A DNA stretch of 64,000 nt, from positions 4,030,001-4,094,000 of the forward strand of contig JAWUZG010000001.1 in NCBI GenBank assembly GCA_036785705.1. The letters run 5' to 3'. The stretch's first letter is position 1; each line of letters starts with the position of its first letter. The translations under genes and the position numbers were made by a program. Shown one piece after another: positions 26,801 to 37,462 of this stretch. The DNA comes from Acanthornis magna (taxonomy: Eukaryota > Chordata > Aves > Passeriformes > Acanthizidae). A model generated the notes under the pieces. The model had not been told where the DNA came from. It saw only the letters and a program-made list of their open reading frames with translations, and made no database searches.

Positions 26801-29800
26801 AGACAGTTACAACCCTTTTTGCTCATATGTGCAATGCCTCTGAGCGCAGGAACCTCAGTCATGGCCAAAGCTCTCACTGTGCCATGCTGAAGGAATTGCC
26901 TTTTGGTTGAAAGTTGCCTTTTGTCTAAGTTGCGTCCACTGAGGCTGAAAAGGAAAGGGAATAGAAAACAATTTTCTATAAGCTGAATAACGCAGCTTAC
27001 ACAATCAAGCTGCTTGCCAATTCACTATCAGCCTAGTATTTGTACTGCACAGCCTGATGGCAGCAATAAGGGGAAATGTTCCATCCCGAAATGCTGGCTC
27101 CGATTGGAAATGCACCTTTTTTACCTTTGCACAGAAGCAAATCTGCTATGCTGCCTCGTTCATCATTTCTCCTGAGCTACACTCCTCTAGACTGTTCAAT
27201 ATCTCCTGGAATCATCTCCGGTACATCTGTTATTATTTTTCAAAATTGCATGCTCAGACCATGCTATGAAAAAATAATTTTTTATTTCCACTATCTTCCA
27301 GGTGGCAGCTTCTATCCCGTGCAACATTTAGCATTTTCTCACCTGAATTTACTACTTGTGTTTCTTGTCCAGCCAGGAGGACATGAAAGGAGGAGCTGGA
27401 GCCAGAACAGGACTGATATGACCACACACACCCACCCACAGTGCAAACACCTAGGAGAGAGCTGATTGCAGAGAGTCTTTTTGCAGTTGAGAAGAGAAAG
27501 GGGCACGACTCATTTCAGACAATCCCTTTTAGGGTGAGCTCAGCTGTGCCCTACAAGTGCCCTCCTCCCTCCACAGCCTCTAAAGCGTGGCTCAGGCACA
27601 GACACCCACACTGTCTGTGCCTTAAGTAAAGAGATGAATCTCACCCCTGCCTGCTGTGGAATGCAGCAGACAAGCCAGGGCTGGAGGTGAGGGATGGGAT
27701 GTGACACCAACACAAGGGCTACTCCACCACAAATGAGCAGAAGGGAGAGCAGGAGGAGCTCTGTGCGTTTCAGCCTCATCGTCCTGCTGCTAAACCTAAT
27801 TTATTTCCACTGTTGAGTGTGTTGGTGCCTCACAGCTGAGCAGACCCTGCAGTTGTCCCTGCATGGGGGAAGCAAGGCTGGGGGACACTGGCTTGTCCAT
27901 GGCATCTCAAGGGATACAATGACATATTTCACAGCCACTGCTGGACACTGGCAGGTTGGTCCAGGCTGAACAAAAGCGCCACTGAAGCCATGGCGCAGCT
28001 GAGCAAGGCAGAAACAATAGTGAATTTTTGAATTTGTCCCAAGTAACCGTGAGTGAGATGTTTTCTCTGTAACGGACCCATTAGATGCTGGATGTGCCAT
28101 TCCTGTATTGGTGTATGTGGTGGGAGGTCAGCAGGACAATTTAAATTGCTGATGCTCTGCAAAACTTCAGGAGTTACCTCACAGGAAAGGAAATAGCTTT
28201 CTCCCTTCACCAGATGTTTTAGTGAGATTTCCATTAGCCCCCTCCCAGTAAGTCTGAGAAGTTCCAGGTGTGCTCAAAATTAAGGGTATTTGACAAATTC
28301 TAGCAGAAGAACTGCAAAAAATTACTGAATATCTTCGCCCCCATTTAGCCAGCTGTAAAGAACATCCAGCTCTCAGCATATGCAGTATGAATAAACATGT
28401 GTCTTCAGCTTATCTCTCTCCTGACAGCTCATGGATAGCTCCCCAGCCTGTATTAGTTTAAATGCAATTTATTCTGCAAGACTGATAATAGGGATATTGA
28501 TTATGCAGGCCTTTGGAAATCACACCCTCATTTCACTCTGTGGAGGGCACTGATTGCCATTCCCAGTTCATTTTCTTATGAGGCTGTGAGTACTTTGCTG
28601 AGGGAGTTTTTTTCCTGAGGCTCCTCATGTGGCACCTGGCAGACGTGCAGGGCTCAGTCACAGGGGTCTTTGGGCACGTGGAGGAAAGCAGCTCTCAGCT
28701 TTGTTCAGAAGCCATCAGGCAGCTCAGAATGAGGGGAATGTGCAGCATTGCTGTACCAGGGGAGCATCCTCCCCTCCAATTAACTTCCTCAAGACGCAGA
28801 AGTTCCTCCGCTCTCGGCAAGGTCACTCCTGACCGAATGCATTCTCAGGGGACACTTTGCTCCCAGCGGCTATTGCCCCCTGCCTCCACCTGTCCCAGCT
28901 TCTGCTCATGCTCCTCCCATGCCTATGCTGAGGAACAAATCTGGACGGGCTGAACTATCCCTGCTGGGTTTCATTAATTTCCAGTCTTGCCTTTCCCAGA
29001 CACAGCTTTGCTTTCTCTAGAGCTGCTTGACCAGATTGACCTTCGGTGCATGGCAGATCCCCTCGGAGGCTCTCCGTGTTCCCTGTCCATTTGGGCTCGC
29101 TGCTGATCCCTGCCTGCAGCTGTGCACCCGACCTGACCTCTTCAAATCCTGCTCCCTGTGACCCTCACTGCTGTGCATGACCTGCCAGCTCGCTCTGCAC
29201 AGCCTGCCTTGCTGGAATGCTCTCCTCTGGCAGCTCCATCCCTTGAGTGCTGTCTGTGGCACAGAGGCTGTGTCCATTCTCACCCACGGCAAGCTCTGGG
29301 GAGCCTGGAGCACCCAGCACACCTGGGAGCTGCTGAGCTTGGACCAGCACCACTCTGTTCTTAATGGAGCCAAGCCAGGGTGCACAGCAGAGGCTCTTCA
29401 CCCTTACTTTCTGAGCCTGGCTCAGGATTTCCCTCTGAGGTGCTAATTCTGCCTTGTGTCCCAAATCTTTTCAGTTCTGCCCTCATAATCAAGGGCAACC
29501 TTGAGATTATCTGCTTTGCCACCTTCACCCTGCCTGAGATCCCTCTGGCTCTTAAGCTGAATTGCTCACTCCCCACCTCTGCACATCAAATGTCTGTCTT
29601 TTCTGCCCCTGGGCTCTTCCATTTCCATTTCCCAGCAAACACTCTCCCCTCCAGGCTTCACTTCTGTGGACTTCTGGGTTCACTGGAGCCTAAGACGAGA
29701 ACAGAACCCCTGAGCAGCCCTCCAGTCTGACACCAGAAGCTCTGTAGGCCATGGATGGCAGTGGTGGATGCTCTCTGAAGGAATTAGAGAGGCTCCGGAG

Positions 29801-32800
29801 AGCAGCTCAACAAAGGCAGGCCTTGCAGGCTGGAAGGATGGATTTGGGAGCACACCTGGCTCTCCTGGTCCCTTTCTCATTTATCCATTTACCTGGTCTA
29901 AGACAACATCTACATATTGTGCAGCAACTGTGTCTGCAGGGGCTGTGCTGACTGGGAATGCTCCCAGCACCTCACTCCCAGCACCACATTCGCCTTGGAG
30001 AAATGCTTAATGTATTTTTTTGGGTAAACAGACAACTTTTCAGCAGAAAAGCTCTTAGCTCAGTTCAGTGGTTGCTCAGTGAGTGCAGACATGAATTGTC
30101 AGTCTGGGCTCCCACCTCCCTCTTGGCAGAGCAATTTCTCCTCCATCTCTTCCCATCCCATGGTGACCAAGCCCAGCCATATACTTGCAGAGTTTGCAGC
30201 TGTGCTCAAAATGATCAGAAGTTTCAAACAGGAACCTGGAAGGCACAGGAAGGTCTGGATAAGTCTTTCCTGTCAAGAGAGTGGCTTCACACTCTTCATC
30301 TGCCCTGAGCCACAGGCTGTGAAGGGGGAATTGTGTGCTTTGTCCCAGTGATATAAATCCCACTTCAGACGCTGCTTGGCAGGATCCTTCTGAGTTGATC
30401 CAAAGCTTTGGACCTCCACAATTTTTAATGCCAAAGATGTTAAAACATTTCCTTTGCAATTTTGCAAACACTTGATGAGTTGGACTACAGTCTCACTCTT
30501 GCTGTAGTAAATCAGGATTTGTTTCTGAAAGAAACCAGAGTCCTAACACTGCAATTTGGGAAAATAAAGCCTCCTTTCTAGAAGGCAGATTTGAGCCCCC
30601 TTTAGCTCAAACTCATTTTAAATTATGATTCAAATCCAGTGTTTGCTCATTTTCTCAGTGTGAGGGACTGGATCCTGCCAGATTCCTAACAGAAAACTCC
30701 ACTCAGGTTCAGCCTGGTCTCCAGTTATTTGCTTGCCCTACAGAAAACATGCTTTTTTTCTTTGAAGAAGAGCAACACAACAACCCACAACCTTCAGAGT
30801 CACTCAGAGGACAGTAATCACATCAATTCTGAGCCCTTCTATGAAGTCGAAGGAACATTTTTCAGCTGCTTCACTGCAGGCTTGGAGAGGCTGGGCGGGA
30901 AGAGGCGATGCAGGGATCCTTCCTTGGGCTCTCACCAAGGACATCATCACCAGCCCATCCCAGCTCTCCATGCCTGACAGGATATGCCCTATAGACAACT
31001 CCAACACCATATTCACTGGGTAGCTCCTGCAGGGGTGTAGGGGAGGGCAGTGGGGCCGGCAGGGCAGTACTCACCCCTGTGCTCACTCCTGCCTCCTCGC
31101 TCCCAGCCCAGTGCTTCCACAGGGATGGGGAAAAACGCCTTTGGAGCAGAGCCTGGTGCGCTGCAGGGAACGGAGCTGCCTCTCCCGCATGGCAAGGACG
31201 GCTACTGGCACCCAAACATCTCCATTTACGGTCAGGGCCGCACGGCTGCATTTCTGCATCAGCCCCGGAGCTGATGCTTTCAAAAGGATCCCCAGTTTTG
31301 GCAGTGGAGCAGGGCTGGACCCCATTCTTCTGCAATTATTGTGGCTTCCCCGGGGAGATTGAGGCCGTCCTGGGGCTTGTTTATCCCACACTAAGGATGG
31401 GACATATAGCTGTAGTCCTCATACAAAACCTGTATCCAAAGTTAGACAGCTTCTCCTGACAGTGGGCAGGTGCCACCCTCGGTACCACCTAAAGGGGAAC
31501 CTCTGCAGTTTTTCCACCGTGCCGTTCTGCTCACTGGCATACAGAAGTGAGGCAGCAAGAAAACATGGGTAAAACCCCATGGATTGCAGTTTCCTGATCA
31601 CAAGCAGTACTGAGAACTCTGCAAAAACTGTAACCGATTCTTGGGAGCAGAGCAGAATGTTTTATTTCTCCCTCCAGCCATAATTAGGGGAGCTACTGCT
31701 CTCAAAAGATGCCATTGCTTCCCCAGGACAGCGAGCCTCAGGCTGGTGCCAATGAGGTTGATCCCAGAGGAGTGAGGGACACTGGTGTGCTCCAAACTGA
31801 GCATCTCCGCTGGGACAGCCCTGCTGGTGACAGCCATCCGTGTGGCAGTGAGTCAGCAGCCCACAGGGCACCGTGCCAGCCCAGCCCTGGCTCACAGCTC
31901 CAGCGTCTCCCAGTCTGGCTTGGAGGCAGTTCCTGGGGATGAGATGCTGAACCACAGCAGGCACACCGAAAAGAAATCCTGGGCTCCTAAAAGACCCCGA
32001 CTCGCTCGAAGCAGAGCTGGTTTTGAGCAAGGCAAAAAGGGATGTTCTGTTCATCCCACTAATTCTGGCTGTGTGCGTACACATATGACTGTTGACGTGT
32101 TTCTGGATGCACTTGCGTGGCAGCTGGGAGATAGAAATGCTGCAAGAAGAGTTACTCAAGAAGTGTCAACATGGACATGTAGGGGTGGGTTAATCACCAA
32201 AACACCTATGGGTTGTGCTGACCTCCCTGCCTCTCCCCAGCTCTACCAAAACGGGCTCAGGGCTTTCTGGGAAGAAGGACAGAAACGAATTGCCCAGTTA
32301 TTTCCTACAATCAAATTGCAGAGCCTCCAGACCCCACAGACAGCTCTGCTACGAGCCTCGGATGAGCTCCATTTCTGCAATAGCTCCTCCAGAGAGAAAG
32401 AATTAGGAGGCTTAACACTTTTGGATGACAGTTGCTGGAGCTGCTGTCAGATAAGAGGCACCGCCAGCCGGCGCAGGAGCCGGGATCAAGCCAGGCTGCC
32501 TGATTCAGCCATCCCAGAAAAAAAAGCCATGTTTATAAAACCCACATGAAAAGGGACGAATTGCCAATTACGCAAAAGTCTTTAAATAAAGCAACACAAA
32601 CCTTTCATGTGCAGCAGACAAATGATACACGGTCACTGGGAAATAATATAACAGATAGGGAGGCTGCGAGTGGAGAATGGAGGAAATCCATTTTCCAGAA
32701 GTAAGAAAGGGGACTCGCTCACTGAAAAGGATTAGCTGGATAAAGCCAAACACTTTAAAAAAAAAGAGCTGTGCTAGAAACTAAACATGCATCAAACAGA

Positions 32801-33842
32801 ATGAAGAAAAAAATCCCTAGATTGTAAGATCCAAGGAGCCACACTCTGCTCCTGCTCAGAAAGAAAAAACTGTCAAAAAACATGCTATGTAAACTTGCCA
32901 CACACCCCAGATCTTCAACAGGCATTTATCAAATGAAACACACACCAAATGCAACTCTTCTGCCTAATCCCAAGTCAAACAGCCTTTGAGTTTCAGACCC
33001 TCAGGAAGAGATTTCCATATGATCCTCCTCCGTCTCCGTTTATGATTAGCCCTTCTAAATTTCAGCATTTATCTGACAAAACACATTGGGGAGGGTTTTC
33101 TTTTATCCGCAAAGCCTGTGTTTCTGCTTTTCCTTAGCTGCTGCTGCACCACTCTGCAGCTGCTCGACTTGGGAGGAAAAGACTGCAGTCAAGACCCTTG
33201 GATGGAGTAAACCCAGGATGTCTTTCCTGATGATGGTAACCCCAAGCCCTTGCATTATGTGCCAACACTGAAGCAAGCCAACATTCACAGAAGGGGTTAT
33301 AAATGCCGCCTTTGAGCCAAAATCTCACTTTTGGGGTGTGGTAATGCAAATAAAACATAGGCGCCTGGTGGGTCCCACTGGCAATAGCTGTGGGGCCTGT
33401 CAGAGGGGTCTTTGCTGTTTGGGGAGGGAATTTGTGGTGTTGAAACATTTCAATCTGGCTTGGCAGAGCTGTCACACTGAGCCACTGCTGACTCCCTGTC
33501 CTCCTGCAGCCTGGGCTATGGTCCTCATTACCCACCAATTGATATGTTTCAAATGACATATTCAAAACCCCTGAGTCTGATCACGGCTAATTCACAGACA
33601 AAAAGGGAGTACATTTGCTTAATACACTGCTTTTTGCAAACACCCTGATTGTTCCCAGATGCATCTGGTTTTGCCCAGGAGCACTTGAGGCAGGAGAGGA
33701 AATAATTTCAGCTCCCCAGAGTCACTGGCCGAAGCTGTTTCAAGATGCTCCAGGATCCCTCCTGCATTTCTTTGAGGGAGTTGTACCTCACTCTCTCCTT
33801 CAATCAGACCCAGCTTCTTCTGCTGGCTTTTTCTGCACCAAA

Positions 33843-34186
33843 AAGGAGTACTACAAAGGTGATCAGAAGGCTGGAGCATCCCTCCCATGAGGACAAGAGG
33901 AGAGAGCTGGGGTTGTTGAGCCTGGAAAAGAGAAGGCTCCAGGGAGACCCCATTGCAGCCTTCCAGTATTTAAATGAGTCTTATTAAAAAGGGAGAATTG
34001 CATTCTACATGGACAGATTAGAAACTAAAAAAACTTTTAAAAAGGAAGGATTTAGATTAGGTGTTAGGAAGAAATTCTTTACTCAGTTCTAGTGAAAGGT
34101 GGCCCTGCCCATGGCAGGGGGAGTGGCACTAGATGGTCTTTAAGACCTTCCAACCCAAATCTTTCTGTGATTCTGTGATTCTGTGA
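33843..34186 (+). mobile_element. CR1 LINE 3' fragment, sense, with 8-bp tail and internal deletion
   Basis: The fragment starts within the end of the CR1 open frame (gatcagaaggctggagcatc, then gttgagcctggaaaagagaa). It runs through the 3' UTR (ggaagaaattctttactcag, then ccctgcccatggcagg) and ends in three perfect copies of TTCTGTGA at 34163-34186, the hallmark CR1 3' end. Compared with the usual 3' UTR, a stretch is missing near 34088, between ttactcag and ctagtgaaaggtg. I judge it at roughly 90-100 bp from memory of the consensus. It is 5' truncated, as is usual for CR1, and cannot move. Confidence 0.95.
34163..34186 (+). repeat. CR1 terminal tandem repeat, 3 x TTCTGTGA
   Basis: Three perfect head-to-tail copies of the 8-mer TTCTGTGA end the CR1 fragment. 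In CR1 elements this tail is thought to take part in target-primed reverse transcription, and it sets the element's orientation as plus. Confidence 0.95.
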
Positions 34187-35349
34187 AAGTACAGCAGCAG
34201 GATCCCTGAACCCTGCTCCAGGCAGAGCACCTGATATCACAGAAGCAAGCACTGAAAGGCGATGTAAAGCCAGATCCAGGTCATGGTGCTATTTTGATCT
34301 CACCTGTGGCAGAGAAATAATTTCTACTGATTCCCAGTGCTCTTTCCTAAACTTCCCAAGGGAGTGGAAAAGCTTCCAAGAAAGGCTGAGGTTGGTGAGA
34401 AGGACGAAATTTCACATGAGAATTCAAGACACTGACTCCTGAGCAGTTCAAGCCAATGCAGGTCCAGATGCTAAGGCCCAACAAAGCTATGGAGGAACCT
34501 CTTTCATGGCAAAACTCAGAAAAGCAGCCCTCTGTTCCAGCCCGTGGCAAGATACCCATGGAAAAATGCAGCTTTGAAGTGACAGCCAGAAGCTTGAGCT
34601 TGGATGAACATTTTATTTACAGCTTCTAATTCAATTCAGCTCAAGATAAGGTAACATTAATAAAAACAACGGTGCTCAGAACTTAAAAAGCAACTTTCAT
34701 CTGAAATCTCATGATAAGATACAAACAATATGGGTCAGTTGGTGAGATTTCCCCTAGCAAAGTGCATGTTGGTCCCAGAGGGAGCCCAGACCACTGAGGA
34801 CCTGCTGGGACAAAGAGCTGCTCATCTTGGCAACATCAGCCCACTCCTGCCCCTGTGGAGCAGCTCCTGGACCACCCCAAGGCTGGTGGCTTTGCCTGTG
34901 CTGTACAGGCAGGCAAATAGAAGTGGTGTGCCCACGTCTGAGACATACTCAAGTCCAAAACATCCACTTTCCTCTTCATCTGCTCCACCTAAAAGTGATT
35001 TCACCCTGAGTAGAAGCTACCTAACAGCATTGTCATTAAGCCAGAAAAGCATCTGAGACGCCTCAGTGGACATTCCTGTACATTTGGGGGCAGGGGGTAC
35101 TCAGAGATCCGAGTACTGCGTACAACAGAGGTTACTGCTTTTTCTGGGCATTAATTTTTCATCATCACCCTCCTGACTTTCCCCATTCACACGTTACTTT
35201 AGAACAGCGAAACGATTTGTTGTACTAATAAAACTCAACCATGGGTCACTTGCAAACTAGTTAGTGTGATTTACAGAGCAATTTGCTTCCTATATTGATT
35301 ACAAGGAATTCCATTGAAGGTGTGATCAAACACTTAAAAAAACATAATA

Positions 35350-35357
35350 TCACGTGA
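35350..35357. promoter_or_regulatory. Palindromic E-box TCACGTGA
   Basis: This is a perfect 8-bp palindrome of the kind bound by MITF/TFE and USF bHLH-zip factors, in an AT-rich, CpG-poor intron about 1.5 kb downstream (in gene direction) of the ATG exon. A single 8-mer can occur by chance. Confidence 0.3.
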
Positions 35358-35439
35358 TACCCTTTCTGCTCCCTCGGAAGTGGACACAAACCAGCCTCCT
35401 TGGCTGTCATCTTCCTGTGGTTTTTCAGTGTCATTGATT

Positions 35440-35620
35440 AAACCCCAAATAAGTAGGTTGGCCAGGGCAGCTCACATAGATTCCCTGCAGTATATTTTAA
35501 GCTGTGATTATTAATATAGCGAGCAGTGCTTTAGCAGAGCTATTCTCCAATAGCCCATTCATTTTTAATTGAACTAAGAAAAATGAGAAAAGGCATTTAG
35601 ATGAAATAGGGAGCCAAGTG
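35440..35620. promoter_or_regulatory. Candidate conserved AT-rich intronic element
   Basis: A non-repetitive block with ATTATTAAT and TTTTTAATTGAAC words that resemble homeodomain sites. It lies about 1.3 kb downstream of the ATG exon. It is flagged on texture only; conservation was not tested. Confidence 0.2.
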
Positions 35621-36828
35621 CAGTGTCCTTGTGATGAAGGTGACTCAACTTCCCCCCAACCAGCTGCAAAGCATCAAAGAACCTGGTGCAGCCCATGCAG
35701 AGACCATTGGTATGGTGTTTTGTTTTAATTAGTCATCTTGATTTAGCTGCTCTCATTCCACCACTGGCCTGACTCATGGTTATCCAGGCACTCTCTGAAC
35801 ACACTGTGTGTCATGGGCAGCTGAGGGATTTCACCTCCTGCATGACTATGTGCTTAAAAAACAGTACCCATTAACAATTTTGTAATGGTATTTTTAAGCA
35901 ACTTTCCAGAAAGCGAGGCTGAATGTCCTTCCGGCTATTCAAGTCGCCTTCAGCCATCCCCATTCAGGTTTGCCGGTGCTGGGTAGGATCCTGCCCCCCC
36001 TCCCATCTTATCAGCTGTAGCCAGGGCATTTGGGTACTATGGGAAGTTTCATTTCCTGCTGTTTTGGCTGCCTGTAGCTGGCCTGAAGCCTTTGCAAAAG
36101 GAAAGACATTCTTCTAATTCTTGTTATTAACCCATTGGGGATCTCTGAGACAGGAGCCAAAATTGTCAGGAAAGTGTAGGATGCTACAGCTTTCACAAGC
36201 CCATCCTTACAAAGACAAAACCAGACTCTCATTGTTTCCAGTCTTCCTTTCTTTTTTCAAAAGTGAAAAATAAGGCAGATGGAACACGGACTTATTTTAG
36301 TACATATTTGTGTTTGACACACGAACCTACAAGCAATGCTTGCCTGTGGCACGACGACCACAACATTTTCAGCTGCCAACCACGTTCCCAGAGCAGGTGG
36401 GAGCATGGGCACAGTCCCCTCTGGTGTGGAGCCAAGCACTGAGCCCCAGCAGTTTAGGATGGCAAGTAGAGAAGGTGGAGGTATTTCAAACAGATGCAAT
36501 GTATTTCTCAAAGCTAAGCAGTCCCTCAAACACATCCTTAGATATAGTAACAGTGTCAAAAACGACCAGAGGTGCTTTTCAATCTCATTGGCAAGGATTG
36601 GGACAGCTTTGGCACAGAATAAAGTAAAAATATGTCCTGAATTAGTCCTTCCCACAGATATGGCTTTGCAGATCCTTCCCAGGCAGCACTACTGCAGTTT
36701 CCCTGAGCTCTGCAGGCAATCACGGCATGAAGCTGCTGAGAAAATCAGCTGAAAACCCTTTTCTCTCCCCACCCCGTGAAAACCCACACCGTAGTAAACG
36801 ATCAAATGATGAAAGGTGCAGTTCCTAC

Positions 36829-36894
36829 CTGAACGAGGAGCTCCAGCTTCCTGTCATCAAGGAGGTGCACTTGGCATCTGCGACCCTCCGTCAT
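36829..36894 (-). CDS. FRMD4A: FRMD4A start-containing exon (MTEGRR...)
   Basis: On the minus strand this 66-bp exon encodes exactly 22 codons, beginning MTEGRRCQVHLLDD and ending KLELLVQ. It starts immediately after an acceptor (cctcttctctcttgcag, at 36895 and above) and ends at a donor CAG|gtaggaac (36828 and below), so it is phase 0 on both sides. It is the first strand pair of the FERM F1 lobe. The ATG is the first codon of the exon, so its Kozak bases come from whichever upstream exon is spliced on. In mammals a longer FRMD4A isoform reads through this ATG from an upstream coding exon ending in Met. I searched for such an exon and did not see one in this window, so here the ATG may be the true start, or the upstream coding exon lies beyond 64000. 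Confidence 0.97.
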
Positions 36895-37018
36895 CTGCAA
36901 GAGAGAAGAGGAAGGTGGGTCAGGGTGCTTGGTGTTCCAGCTCAGCACGTGGCTGCAGGCCTCCCCCAGCACAAGTCAGAGGCTTTCATTTGATGCCATT
37001 ACTTCAGCTTGTGTTGAC

Positions 37019-37031
37019 TTTTTTTTTTTTT
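37019..37031. repeat. T13 homopolymer
   Basis: A run of 13 T about 125 bp upstream of the ATG exon in gene direction, so A13 on the coding strand. It is too far from the acceptor to be its pyrimidine tract and lies on the wrong strand for that role. Confidence 0.85.
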
Positions 37032-37454
37032 AATTAATCCCCCTTCTTTTGGCACTGGAGCAAAGAAAAGGCTGGAAGGAGGAAAAGAAAAGCTGCCCTG
37101 GTAGCTGTCATGGAGTGGTGTCTGGTGCTTGCTTGGATGCAGCTGCCAGGTTGTTCCAGTGTGTACAGTGGGGGGCAGGGGATGGTTTGCAGCACGGGGG
37201 CCCTGACATTTCCTATTGAAGCCTCCAGCTCTGCAGCTGGCCTGGCCAGCAGAGGAGATATCCAGACAGGTCTCCCCAAGCCCCTCAACAGCAGTGATCC
37301 AGCCACGCCACACGAACTGTGGAGCCAGGCTCTCCCTGGGCTGTGCTGATGGTGCTCCTTGGAGTGGCAACAGCTGATTGTTTGGCCCTGAATCCCAAAA
37401 TGGGCTTGTCCTCCTTGGAATATCCTATTTAAGATGTACCACAGGAGCCACTTG

Positions 37455-37462
37455 TGACGTCA
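37455..37462 (-). promoter_or_regulatory. Perfect CRE palindrome TGACGTCA upstream of the ATG exon
   Basis: TGACGTCA, the full CREB/ATF site, lies about 560 bp upstream of the FRMD4A ATG exon on the minus strand. A weak TATA-like CTTAAATAGG follows in the gene direction (minus strand, about 37427-37436). Together they could form a small intronic promoter whose transcript would run straight into the ATG exon without splicing. The CRE is seen directly; promoter activity is inference. Confidence 0.3.

Larger units (their letters stand above)
6941..36828 (-). other. FRMD4A: FRMD4A intron, about 29.9 kb
   Basis: This intron separates the ATG exon (36829-36894) from the exon at 6846-6940. It holds two CR1 LINE fragments (12670-13092 and 33843-34186) and small A-rich runs near 22903 and 23068. 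It also holds several non-repetitive AT-rich or locally CpG-containing stretches listed as candidate regulatory elements. Longer open frames at 11336-11983 (minus), 20183-20917 (minus) and 31785-32549 (plus) show no recognisable protein. I see no further FRMD4A exon with both splice sites and a matching phase. None is expected between these two residues if the protein is collinear with other vertebrates. Confidence 0.85.
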
